10,352 bases of DNA, from positions 1 to 10,352 of the forward strand of contig JBFYSV010000141.1 of the NCBI GenBank assembly GCA_041301185.1, given 5' to 3'. Below the pieces are notes generated by a model. It was not told the DNA's origin. It saw only the letters and a program-made list of their open reading frames with translations, and did not search any database. The first letter of the stretch is position 1, and each line of letters starts with the position of its first letter. Shown here one piece after another: positions 1 to 6,418 of this stretch. A program made the translations under genes and the position numbers. The DNA comes from JAQBDA01 sp041301185. Lineage in GTDB: Bacteria > Chloroflexota > Anaerolineae > Anaerolineales > UBA4823.

Positions 1-32
1 CGCGCATTTTTGATGATCAGTTCGTAAGCCAT
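1..32 (-). CDS. N-terminal start of a probable amidohydrolase (partial, runs off left edge)
   Basis: Reading leftward from an ATG at 32-30 gives MAYELIIKNA before the window ends. This opening strand is typical of the amidohydrolase superfamily (dihydroorotase, hydantoinase, N-acyl-D-amino-acid deacylase), whose members often begin M-x-Y-D/E-L-I-I-K/R-N. A strong Shine-Dalgarno AGGAGG (plus-strand 38-43) sits 5 bases before the ATG, and a promoter-like pair lies further upstream (72-100). Ten residues cannot identify the substrate. The gene call rests on the start signals plus the typical opening, and the family assignment is inference. Metal-binding HxH and later motifs lie outside the window. 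Confidence 0.5.
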   Translation of the reverse strand, partial: MAYELIIKNA

Positions 33-71
33 TCTGGCCTCCTGGGCGATTGGGGATGAAGGTAGTTACAA

Positions 72-100
72 TTTATAACAGTATGTCATTGTATACGCAA
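72..100 (-). promoter_or_regulatory. Candidate sigma70-type promoter for the leftward amidohydrolase-like gene
   Basis: On the minus strand TTGCGT (95-100) and TATAAA (72-77) are separated by exactly 17 bases. The -10 box matches TATAAT at five of six positions and the -35 box matches TTGACA at three of six. Transcription would start near 65 and give a leader of about 33 bases, with the AGGAGG just before the ATG at 32. The spacing and placement fit, but the -35 box is weak. Confidence 0.35.
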
Positions 101-239
101 CATGTAAATTTCAGGATATTCTCAGTAGGTAGTCATGCCGATGCTCATTCGGTAATAGCGGGACAAATCTTAAAGAGTCGTAACGCATTAAGAGACTGCC
201 AAACAAGCGGGAGGTGTAATTGGAATATAAACAGCCTCG

Positions 240-1010
240 ATTGTGACAGGAATGACCCATCAGGATTTCGACGCTGAGCCATTTTAGCGACAATCTTTTG
301 ATGAGACCACCATCCACCCCACAATAAACCGGGTGTTGATCTGCGGCAGCGAAAGAGATTTCGATTTGACTTTGAGCCAGGCGATAATCCGCATAATAGA
401 ATTCACAACCCAATGTGAATATTCCCGGTTGACTGATCAGTCGGAGCCAGCGTTCTTTGGCCAGATAGGCAGAGACGTGTTGCAAATCCAGCAGTTGGGC
501 TCATTCAGTGCGATAGAACCGCCCGGAAAGTTTGGCCAGCGGGAAAGACTAAATAGGAGGTAGTCAATCTAGGGCTGAATATGGCAAATGCTCATTGAGT
601 AATTGACGGCGCTCTCGTAGAGGGAAGTGGAGTTGGCTCTGGCTTTCATACTGCGGTCCCTCTAGCTACTGTGCGATCCAGATCTGATGGCTGCGCTCGG
701 TCTAGCCTTGGTTGGTAAATCGGCTAAGGCGTCCAAAGGTCAGAGAGACAACTAAGGCGATCAACCAAAGGTGGATTAGTGTCGGATAGGTGGGCTTGCT
801 TTTATTATCGAACGAAACACTATCTCGATCCACTTGGATTTGTTGAGGCAAGCCCCAATCGGTTAAGGCCAGGCGCAGAACCGTTTGATAGTCTGCGGTA
901 TCGCCAAAGCGCACCACCCAATGAGTGTCCACCTGGAGAGGATAACAAAGCAGGGGTAAATGTGTGAAGCGATCGTTGAGGTCGACCAAAGAGATGATCC
1001 CGACGTCCGG
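240..1010 (-). pseudogene. Decayed DDE (integrase-core) transposase, N-terminus missing, five in-frame stops
   Basis: A single minus-strand frame can be read from about 1010 to about 250. The upstream half contains SLVDLNDRFTHLPLL and DWGLPQQIQVDRDS, followed by LWLIALVVSLTFGR. The downstream half contains AYLAKERWLRLIS and ends near LSVEILMG. This matches my memory of an integrase-core (rve-type) transposase common in Chloroflexota genomes. The frame is never shifted, but stops interrupt it at 702-704 (TAG), 666-668 (TAG), 564-566 (TGA), 549-551 (TAG) and 501-503 (TGA). The N-terminal part is absent: the match stops at about 1010, where recombinase sequence on the other strand begins. No convincing terminal inverted repeats were found. 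The lower boundary is approximate, and bases 101-240 hold no gene I can support. It is not expected to encode an active protein. Confidence 0.75.
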
Positions 1011-1250
1011 CACTTTAAGACAATTCTCAAACGAGCAGAACTCCCGGAAGTGATCCGAATTCATGACCTGAGGCACACCTTTGTGAGCTACCTGCTCTCA
1101 CAAAATACACCACCCAGAGATGTGCAAGAAATCGTTGGTCATGCTTCATTTTCAACCACCATGGACATCTATGGTCACTTGATGCCAGGAGCAAAACGTG
1201 ATGCAGCCAGAAAGATGGATCATTTCTTCGGTAATTCAGGTAATGCGTAA
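1011..1250 (+). pseudogene. C-terminal fragment of a tyrosine recombinase (phage-type integrase)
   Basis: The reading frame carries the C-terminal catalytic boxes of tyrosine recombinases in order: H-D-L-R-H (box II His and Arg, about 1062-1076), G-H in IVGHAS, and the nucleophile Tyr in DIYGHL (codon near 1170), followed by a short basic tail and TAA at 1248-1250. The N-terminal arm-binding and core-binding domains, the first catalytic Arg and the catalytic Lys are missing. An in-frame ATG occurs at 960, but codons 960-1010 are antisense to the decayed transposase and are not recombinase-like, so I start the fragment at 1011. The fragment points at the tRNA 3' half 200 bp downstream, as integrases often lie next to their att site. 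It lacks residues needed for catalysis and is presumably a remnant. Confidence 0.8.
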
Positions 1251-1322
1251 GTAGTGCGTATGATTTGACGAGTAACAGGAAAGAAATACCAAAGGAAAAA
1301 AGTAGTGCGTAAGTAGTGCGTA
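1249..1322 (+). repeat. Three 12-bp direct repeats AAGTAGTGCGTA beside the recombinase fragment
   Basis: AAGTAGTGCGTA occurs exactly at 1249-1260, 1300-1311 and 1311-1322; the last two share one base. A related unit, TAATGCGTAA, covers the end of the recombinase frame at 1241-1250. Short direct repeats between an integrase gene and its attachment site are the usual form of arm-type integrase or excisionase binding sites. That role is inferred from position. Confidence 0.6.
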
Positions 1323-1451
1323 TCGGCTGGAGTTATGGGAGAAGTCGATCATATTGGATGAGAACGACCTCTCTTATACGCCAAAATGTGGAGCAAATCG
1401 CAATGAATCGCCCTAAATGACGTTTTCGACAGAGTGGAGGACGTGAACCTT

Positions 1452-1499
1452 AGCTTGCGGAGCAAGGGGTCGCGTGTTCGAGTCGCGCCGCGGGCGCCA
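1452..1499 (+). tRNA. 3' half of a tRNA, probably Arg (GCG), with encoded CCA; likely attachment-site remnant
   Basis: The T arm is perfect: stem GCGTG (1472-1476), loop TTCGAGT (1477-1483), stem CGCGC (1484-1488). It is followed by a 7-base acceptor 3' strand CGCGGGC (1489-1495), discriminator G (1496) and CCA (1497-1499). Before it, a 5-base variable loop (1467-1471) and the anticodon 3' strand GCAAG (1462-1466) fit a 7-base loop at 1455-1461 with U33 and anticodon GCG. The 5' side of the anticodon stem (1450-1454) pairs only partly, with one mismatch. No D arm or matching acceptor strand (GCCCGCG) lies upstream. Only the 3' half exists, which is the segment usually duplicated when a tyrosine-recombinase element integrates into a tRNA gene. 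Arg identity is tentative because the stem is imperfect. Confidence 0.7.
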
Positions 1500-1531
1500 A
1501 ATAGCACAATATATGTCGGTAAAGGAAAGAG

Positions 1532-1559
1532 AACTCCCACATCTGGCGGTGTGGGAGTT
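1532..1559 (+). terminator. Hairpin terminator downstream of the tRNA 3' half
   Basis: AACTCCCACA (1532-1541) pairs perfectly with TGTGGGAGTT (1550-1559) across an 8-base loop, followed by a weak T-rich run. Its place 32 bases after the CCA fits the original terminator of the tRNA gene, so sequence to the right is likely the ancestral chromosomal flank. Confidence 0.6.
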
Positions 1560-1581
1560 TGGTCTTAAGATCATACGGCAA

Positions 1582-1597
1582 AAGTACTGCGTAAGTA
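1582..1597 (+). repeat. Variant copy of the direct repeat on the far side of the tRNA half
   Basis: AAGTACTGCGTAAGTA differs from the 1249-1322 repeat by one base in its first 12. It lies beyond the tRNA remnant and its terminator. The rest of 1561-1758 holds no gene, RNA or hairpin I can support. Confidence 0.35.
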
Positions 1598-1758
1598 AGG
1601 CAGATAATATGGAATTATCGGAGAGAAAGTATGGATTGGGTGAAATGTGTCAGTGAGCCATCAGAGTCTATTACTGAGTGGATAAATTGGAAAGATTGGT
1701 GAGAATAAGTGAAATGATCACCTATTATCTCTGCAAGTGGTCTCCTAAAGATTCTGAC

Positions 1759-3645
1759 TTAACTTTCTGGGTGTAACTCTTTTTGCATCCACTCCAATGC
1801 TCCTGGGGTTTTCCGCCAGTAGTTTAGGTGATTGGCAGCATAAGCTATGGCTTCTGCATCATCACCGATCCCGATATAGCTTGGCAGGCGGTTGGGTATG
1901 CGCTTCTTGCTGCATAAGTAATCATACACATGGGGATTATGCCTTAGGGCAGATTTCAAGGCGCGGTTAGACGAAGGATGATCGCCTTTCTTTAGATAAG
2001 CCACCAAAGCTTTGGTGTAAAGCCATACCGCAGAACCCTCATCCCGATAGAGTTTTAGTAGCTTCTCAAGTTCGGGAATGCGGTTCATGTTCAGCAATAA
2101 GTCAACCAATACATATCGAATACCCTGGTTGTCGCCTGGATTCAGTCGGAGCATCTCCCAGTAGGTCTCAAGAGCTTTTGCTTTATGTCCCAGTTGCCAG
2201 AGGCAGCTAGCCATACCTTCCATGGAGCGCATATAAGGGCGCGTTTCCAGCAAGCCCCAAAAGTGACCGGTATTCTCCTCAAAATAAGCATCACCTAACG
2301 CTCTTTCACCTGCTTCCATGCCTGCTTGATAATACTCTAAGGCTTGTTGGACTGTGCCAGCCTCCTCTTCCGCCAGAAGTACGTAAGCATCCGAGCAATC
2401 TTCAGATACCTTGAGTGCTTTGCGCGCCAGAGCGATGCGTTTAGCAGGGTTTTTCTTTTCCCAGGCCTGATACATGAGTTGCTGGGCTTTGGCTAGCTTC
2501 GAGTTCGTTTCCCTGTCGGATAGCATCCCAAACATGCGGAACATATCCCCTTCCATGGCTCGCCGATCGAATGGAAACGCCAATTGTTCTTCTCCATCCT
2601 CCTCTTGATAGGCAAATTGCCTGGATTTTGGCAGATCCCCAGCCGGATATATGATTTTAACGATTACTACTCCAGCGGATGTATTCATGAGTATGCTGAC
2701 TTCAACGGCTTGAAGATCGCCACCTGCATTTCGCCTTAAATAATCACGAACGAATACAGGTATTGCTGTTAGAGCAGCTTTGTACCACAATAGTTCGTCC
2801 CGATTTGGGCGTTGTACTGTACCTGAAGGCAGAAATATAAGCGGTACCGGGTAAGCTCCCTGTCCAGCAATCTCCCAATTATATTTCTCAATCGCATCGA
2901 GATCGTCAAAGGGGACCTGGGTGATATCGTTGAAGAACAGAGAATGAAGTCCATCGATTGGGATGATCTCGTCCGGATGGTCGTGAGGCAGAAATTGTCT
3001 CTCAAGATCTTCCCACCGCTTGTACAGAGCCAAACCATATTCAACGCCGCCTTGTCCCATGACGACAATGTAATACGGGACTTGTTGTGGCGATACCTGT
3101 ATGGAAAGGACATCTTCATTACCGATCTGAATCCATGGGGCGGAGCGGTAAAAACCTGCCGCAGCATCGAACAAGCCCTCTACCAGCTTTGGAGTGACTT
3201 GCTTTTGTGCTAGTAATCCGGGAGTTTCCGGCTCATCATCAGTCATATGGGTTAGGAGTTCTTCAATTATTTCGTCCACCATTTCTTTATGGGGTTGGTA
3301 TTTGCATTCGATCTCCATTTGTTGCAAGGCTGGGGTTAAAGCTTGCATCAGGGTTTTATCTTCGAAAAACACCCTGGCTGGTCGATGCGGTTTGATTTTT
3401 ACCCCTTTTGGAGAATGCAGCATGGCGGAGATGAGCTGATTATGCGCCGCAATTGAGTCGGGTTTTTCCCCTACAGTGATATCCTGGATAATCCCCTGAT
3501 CCAGATTGAGAGTGATCATGATAAAAGGGCGGACTGGCTCTTCTCCCTCTGGTGCGATCCAGGCGCGCAGCTTCCGTACTGCGAAATACCAGGTATCGTT
3601 GGTTTGGGGTAAGCTCAACGGTGATTTCCGGGTTTTCTTGACCAT
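1759..3645 (-). CDS. TPR/ST7-like repeat protein with uncharacterised N-terminal half (628 aa)
   Basis: The function is not known to me. Residues 1-370 are predicted soluble alpha/beta sequence without recognisable catalytic motifs; the layout resembles the uncharacterised domains (DUF6930/DUF7309 type) found with this C-terminus, a recalled assignment. Residues about 380-628 are helical repeats resembling the ST7/tetratricopeptide family, with hallmarks GHFWGLLETRPYMR (460-473), LRLNPGDNQGIRYVL (499-513) and NPHVYDYL near the end. TPR-like arrays usually bind proteins. There is no signal peptide or membrane segment, so it should be cytosolic. The ATG at 3645 has AGGA (plus-strand 3653-3656) 7 bases upstream. 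The gene starts 37 bp after the 479-residue gene, so the two are probably one leftward transcript and may act together. No clear terminator was seen between 1660 and 1758. Confidence 0.85.
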   Translation of the reverse strand: MVKKTRKSPLSLPQTNDTWYFAVRKLRAWIAPEGEEPVRPFIMITLNLDQGIIQDITVGEKPDSIAAHNQLISAMLHSPKGVKIKPHRPARVFFEDKTLMQALTPALQQMEIECKYQPHKEMVDEIIEELLTHMTDDEPETPGLLAQKQVTPKLVEGLFDAAAGFYRSAPWIQIGNEDVLSIQVSPQQVPYYIVVMGQGGVEYGLALYKRWEDLERQFLPHDHPDEIIPIDGLHSLFFNDITQVPFDDLDAIEKYNWEIAGQGAYPVPLIFLPSGTVQRPNRDELLWYKAALTAIPVFVRDYLRRNAGGDLQAVEVSILMNTSAGVVIVKIIYPAGDLPKSRQFAYQEEDGEEQLAFPFDRRAMEGDMFRMFGMLSDRETNSKLAKAQQLMYQAWEKKNPAKRIALARKALKVSEDCSDAYVLLAEEEAGTVQQALEYYQAGMEAGERALGDAYFEENTGHFWGLLETRPYMRSMEGMASCLWQLGHKAKALETYWEMLRLNPGDNQGIRYVLVDLLLNMNRIPELEKLLKLYRDEGSAVWLYTKALVAYLKKGDHPSSNRALKSALRHNPHVYDYLCSKKRIPNRLPSYIGIGDDAEAIAYAANHLNYWRKTPGALEWMQKELHPES

Positions 3646-3682
3646 GCTTCAGTCCTTATAAGTACTTCAGATACTGGTGGAG

Positions 3683-5122
3683 TCAATAGATGATTTCATC
3701 GACGTAATGATCGTCTTCGTGCCCGCGCACACAGTGATTGCACAGAAGGACTTCTTTCCCTTCCGTGTTTGAACAGCTCAGGCAGATCCATTCTGCAATC
3801 GTCTCTTTGCCTTTCTTCTGGCATTCGACGCAGAATTCATACTGGGGTTGGTTGCGCTCCACTTCACGAGGATATGTAATACCTTGCTGTGGTTCCTCAA
3901 TCGATTCCACTGTCAAGATATGTTCGATCCAATCGCCGAAATCATACACGTACTTGATTTTTTCGCCAATACCCAGGCTGACCGCTGCGATTCCGGTTTT
4001 TGCCGCTTCGCCTCCCTGGCGAAGAGGATAAACATCTCCAAGATCAACTTCACGATAACGCCGCGATTTTTCAGTGCCCCGAGGGATGAGCTTCCAGAAT
4101 CCTCCCAGATGATCAAAGGCATCGTGGTTGAAAGCGCGTCTCAGCGCTTCATCTAGGTCGGCTAAAGTCTGCTTGCCCTGGATCTCGATTTTCCGCCAGA
4201 TTTTGGGGTTATCAGCCAGTTCAGCTTTCAGGCGGTATATCTTTTGTCCTTGCTCACGTGAAAACTTTTCCGGTGGGGCGCTTATCCTTTTGCCCGACTC
4301 TCGCCTGATCATGACTTCTAACATCGACAAGCGTCCGTCGCTGTAGCGAATGTCAAAACCATCCGACTCCATACGCCCATCTTCTTTGATGACAGCCTGC
4401 CAGTGATCTGCAGGATAACCGTTTTTATCAGGCATAAGGGTATAAGCGGTGGGGACAGCGATGTGCGTATAAATAACTTCATCCGAGGCGGTCTCTAACA
4501 GGTTCCAAAGGATATTCGCTAACTCTTGGTTGCGTTGACGGAGCAATGTTTGCTGGCGGGCAGAGGCGGGTTCGCGCTCCAGTTGAAAGACGCCATTCTC
4601 CCAATCCAAAATTGTCACCAGCAGGTGGTCTTTTGCGTACATTTTTTGCGCTCGAAACCATTGGCCGATTTTGATATGTTGTTGGGTGTAATTTGATGTC
4701 CCCAAAAAGGTTTCCTCCTGGCGGGTCACACCTTTTATTTCAAACGGAATGGGGTGTCCCAGTTTGTCCACAAAACTGAGGCGTTGCAGAGGGAAGTTGC
4801 GGGGTAGATAAGAACGTAAATTATTTTCAATTTCTAAGAGACCGGTGCTTACGATTTCTCTATCCAACTGCAAACGAAAGCGGACGCCTTGAAAAGCAAG
4901 GTGCAAGGGGAGGATCGTTTTGGGATCTGGGCGTACCAGGTATTCTCCCTGGGCTTCTCGGATGTGTTGCAGGACTGTCTGGCGGGGATTCCGGGCCTGG
5001 GAGGGGTGTAATTGGAGAATTTGCTCCACCAGGTTATCCAGCGCGATCGGTCCTTGTAGTGGGCGTAATAGACTGGCGATGATTTCAGAATAAGATGGGG
5101 GTTTAGGCTCAGCTGTGGACAT
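3683..5122 (-). CDS. pRiA4b ORF-3-like domain protein with N-terminal winged-helix-like region and C-terminal zinc-binding motif (479 aa)
   Basis: Three parts are visible. Residues about 9-65 (SYSEIIASLLRPLQGPIALD and on) resemble a HARE-like or other winged helix, a weak inference. Residues about 294-405 carry the pRiA4b ORF-3 pattern: IYRLKAEL, KIWRKIEI, TLADLDEALRRAFNHD, and YVYDFGDWIEHILTVE. The tail has C431-x2-C434, C447-x2-C450, C461-x2-C464, then H468 and H472, enough ligands for two zinc ions. Residues 66-290 match nothing I recognise. pRiA4b ORF-3 proteins are named from an Agrobacterium plasmid and lack a settled biochemical role. The ATG at 5122 is preceded by AGGA (plus-strand 5131-5134) 8 bases upstream. 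It is the first gene of the leftward pair and is divergent from the MNT/HEPN genes across a 182-bp spacer. It could be a DNA-binding regulator or part of an uncharacterised stress or defence module. Confidence 0.85.
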   Translation of the reverse strand: MSTAEPKPPSYSEIIASLLRPLQGPIALDNLVEQILQLHPSQARNPRQTVLQHIREAQGEYLVRPDPKTILPLHLAFQGVRFRLQLDREIVSTGLLEIENNLRSYLPRNFPLQRLSFVDKLGHPIPFEIKGVTRQEETFLGTSNYTQQHIKIGQWFRAQKMYAKDHLLVTILDWENGVFQLEREPASARQQTLLRQRNQELANILWNLLETASDEVIYTHIAVPTAYTLMPDKNGYPADHWQAVIKEDGRMESDGFDIRYSDGRLSMLEVMIRRESGKRISAPPEKFSREQGQKIYRLKAELADNPKIWRKIEIQGKQTLADLDEALRRAFNHDAFDHLGGFWKLIPRGTEKSRRYREVDLGDVYPLRQGGEAAKTGIAAVSLGIGEKIKYVYDFGDWIEHILTVESIEEPQQGITYPREVERNQPQYEFCVECQKKGKETIAEWICLSCSNTEGKEVLLCNHCVRGHEDDHYVDEIIY

Positions 5123-5190
5123 AAGATTTATCCTGATATTGTATGCTGGATACCGAAATGATAGCGAGTCATTGTGTAAATGAAGTTTAG

Positions 5191-5204
5191 TACGAATTTT
5201 CGTA
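5191..5204. promoter_or_regulatory. Near-perfect palindrome in the divergent intergenic region
   Basis: TACGAA-TT-TTCGTA is a perfect 6-bp inverted repeat with a 2-base centre, between the leftward two-gene operon and the rightward MNT gene. It could be an operator for either direction. Nothing in the sequence proves binding and AT-rich palindromes arise by chance. Confidence 0.25.
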
Positions 5205-5268
5205 AGAATGAGTTAGTGCCGCAAGGCGTCGAGTCGAGTAGATATGGATATTGCAGCGTGAGGAGATC

Positions 5269-5287
5269 ACTTGTATTCAAGTATAAT
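5269..5287 (+). promoter_or_regulatory. Candidate -10 box overlapping an inverted repeat upstream of the MNT gene
   Basis: ACTTG-TATT-CAAGT (5269-5282) is an inverted repeat whose last base is the first of a perfect TATAAT (5282-5287). A repressor at this repeat would cover the promoter, as in autoregulated toxin-antitoxin operons. No good -35 box is at the right distance, and a start 7 bases after the -10 would fall at the Shine-Dalgarno itself, giving a very short leader. Tentative. Confidence 0.3.
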
Positions 5288-5304
5288 CATAACAGGAGTT
5301 GCAA

Positions 5305-5628
5305 ATGGTGGATCAAATTCCCAGGCATTTATTAGTTGAGCTCAATAGAGAACTTAGGCTGATTTATGGCAACCAGCTTGTTGGGGTTTATTTATTCGGT
5401 TATTATGCCCGCGGAGAGCAGGATCCGGAGTCAGATCTAGACATCCTCATCGTGTTGCGAGATTACGATTCATATAGCGCTGAGGTAAAGCGTACTGGCA
5501 GGTTGATCAGCGGATTGTCCATTGAACATGGGATATCCATCAGCCGTAAATTTATTCGTCAGTCGGAGTGGAAAAGGGGGGATTCACTCCGGGTACGCAA
5601 TATCCGCGATGAGGCAATGCCGACATGA
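5305..5628 (+). CDS. MNT-type minimal nucleotidyltransferase, antitoxin-like, probably with damaged active site
   Basis: This 107-residue protein has the minimal nucleotidyltransferase fold signature LFGYYARGEQDPESDLDILI (residues 30-49), with D44 and D46 as the metal-binding pair. In HEPN/MNT toxin-antitoxin modules such enzymes adenylylate and silence the HEPN ribonuclease. The family motif begins G-S (LFGSYARGE), but here the Ser is Tyr33. The usual third acidic residue in a segment like LEYDVLIS seems replaced (LSIEHGISIS), by alignment from memory. I chose ATG 5305 over an in-frame TTG at 5299 because AGGAG (5294-5298) lies 6 bases before it. The stop overlaps the HEPN start as ATGA, implying translational coupling. 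The protein may fold but is unlikely to be a normal transferase. Confidence 0.8.
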   Translation: MVDQIPRHLLVELNRELRLIYGNQLVGVYLFGYYARGEQDPESDLDILIVLRDYDSYSAEVKRTGRLISGLSIEHGISISRKFIRQSEWKRGDSLRVRNIRDEAMPT

Positions 5629-5852
5629 ACGAGAGTTCCAGACGACTACTGGATAAAGCTGCACGGGCAATTGAAGCAGCTGAAACTCTACTTGAGCACG
5701 GCTATCCAGAGTTCGCTACCGGTCGAGCCTATTATGCGACGTTTTACACCACCGAGGCGTTGCTCAATGAAAAAGACCTGCATTTCAGCAAACACGGTGG
5801 TGTTCATGGGGCATTTGGAGAGCATTACGTCAAAACTGGTCTGTTTGATGCT
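5625..5852 (+). pseudogene. HEPN-domain gene truncated by an IS630-type insertion
   Basis: The first 76 codons encode the N-terminal part of a HEPN domain: RLLDKAARAIEAAETLLEHG, the signature RAYYATFYTTEALL (residues 34-47) and FSKHGGVHGAFGEHYVKTGL. HEPN proteins of this family are usually about 120-130 residues, and the conserved C-terminal Arg/Asp-Tyr region, near where HEPN RNases carry R-x4-6-H, is missing. The insertion is at a TA (5852-5853); the frame then runs into element DNA and stops at 5928-5930. Joining across the element gives FDARLKQ, which suits the family, but a stop follows within five more codons and no further HEPN sequence is seen, so the 3' end was also lost or scrambled. 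It starts inside the MNT stop (4-bp overlap). This was probably the toxin partner, now inactive. Confidence 0.8.
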
Positions 5853-5853
5853 A

Positions 5854-5881
5854 GTGCAGATCCAGACCAGATAGCTGGAAA
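5854..5881 (+). repeat. Left terminal inverted repeat of the IS630-type element
   Basis: It begins GTGCAG and ends TGGAAA, and matches the right end at 19 of 28 positions. The outer six and inner six bases are identical, suggesting they are the transposase contact blocks. Confidence 0.7.
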
Positions 5882-5899
5882 TATGATAAAACTAAATGC

Positions 5900-6418
5900 A
5901 TGCGAACCCCAATCTTTGTACGTTCCCTAACCGTAAATGAGCGTGAGCGGTTGAAAGCCGGTTTGCGCTCGTCAGATGGCTTTGAATTGCGGCGTTGCCA
6001 AATTATCCTGGCCAGCGAACGCGGTGAACACGCCATTGCGATCGCCCAAAGCGTAGGCTGTTCGGATGAGACGGTTCGAGAAGTGATCAAAGCCTTCAAT
6101 CTGCGTGGCTTGGAGGCGCTCAAACCCAGCTCACGGCGGCCGCAAAAGATCCATGCGGCTTTCGGTGCTGACCAGGCCGAGCAACTCAAGGAACTTTTGC
6201 ACCACAGCCCGCGGACGTTTGGAAGGCCGAGCAGTGTGTGGACCTGTGAACTGGCTGCCGAAGTCAGTTTTGAGCAGCAGCTGACCCAAGAACGGGTCAG
6301 TGGAGAGACCTTCCGGGCCACTTTGAAACGGATGGGCGTGAAATGGGCCCGAGCAAAACACTGGATCACCAGTCCGGACCCAGAATACAAGCGTAAAAAA
6401 AGCGTCGAGACCGGCTGA
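5900..6418 (+). CDS. IS630-type transposase, first reading frame (DNA-binding part)
   Basis: The 172-residue product begins MRTPIFVRSLTVNERERL. It has a helix-turn-helix domain at about residues 30-75 (LRRCQIILASERGEHAIAIA, then CSDETVREVIKAFNLRGLEAL), followed by the linker and second helical region up to KHWITSPDPEYKRKK. This is the typical N-terminal half of IS630 transposases, which bind the terminal repeats. Family members continue SPDPEY-x-RKKxRRDxLI into the catalytic domain; here that continuation lies in the -1 frame, and this frame ends five codons later (SVETG, stop). The switch point is an A7 run at 6395-6401. The ATG at 5900 matches the family's usual start. Confidence 0.85.
   Translation: MRTPIFVRSLTVNERERLKAGLRSSDGFELRRCQIILASERGEHAIAIAQSVGCSDETVREVIKAFNLRGLEALKPSSRRPQKIHAAFGADQAEQLKELLHHSPRTFGRPSSVWTCELAAEVSFEQQLTQERVSGETFRATLKRMGVKWARAKHWITSPDPEYKRKKSVETG
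6395..6401 (+). other. A7 run at the frame switch between the two transposase frames
   Basis: Codons CGT-AAA-AAA-AGC in the first frame contain seven consecutive A. A -1 slip over AAA leads to AAG-CGT-CGA-GAC, restoring KKRRDRLIEKVIGHPDW, the expected family sequence. Programmed -1 ribosomal frameshifting or polymerase slippage adding one A would both work and both occur in insertion sequences. A plain one-base deletion from an A8 run would look the same. Confidence 0.55.

Noticed and set aside
111..485. Minus-strand frame taken as an independent small gene
   Set aside because: It is in the same frame as the upstream transposase fragment and matches its C-terminus, so it is part of one pseudogene.
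1249..1322. Possible CRISPR array
   Set aside because: The repeats are 12 bp, two are contiguous without a spacer, and no cas genes are present; arm-type integrase sites fit better.
1349..1540. Minus-strand open frame containing GARGATRTRDPLLR
   Set aside because: It is the antisense of the tRNA 3' half; this peptide is a well-known annotation artefact of such tRNA segments.
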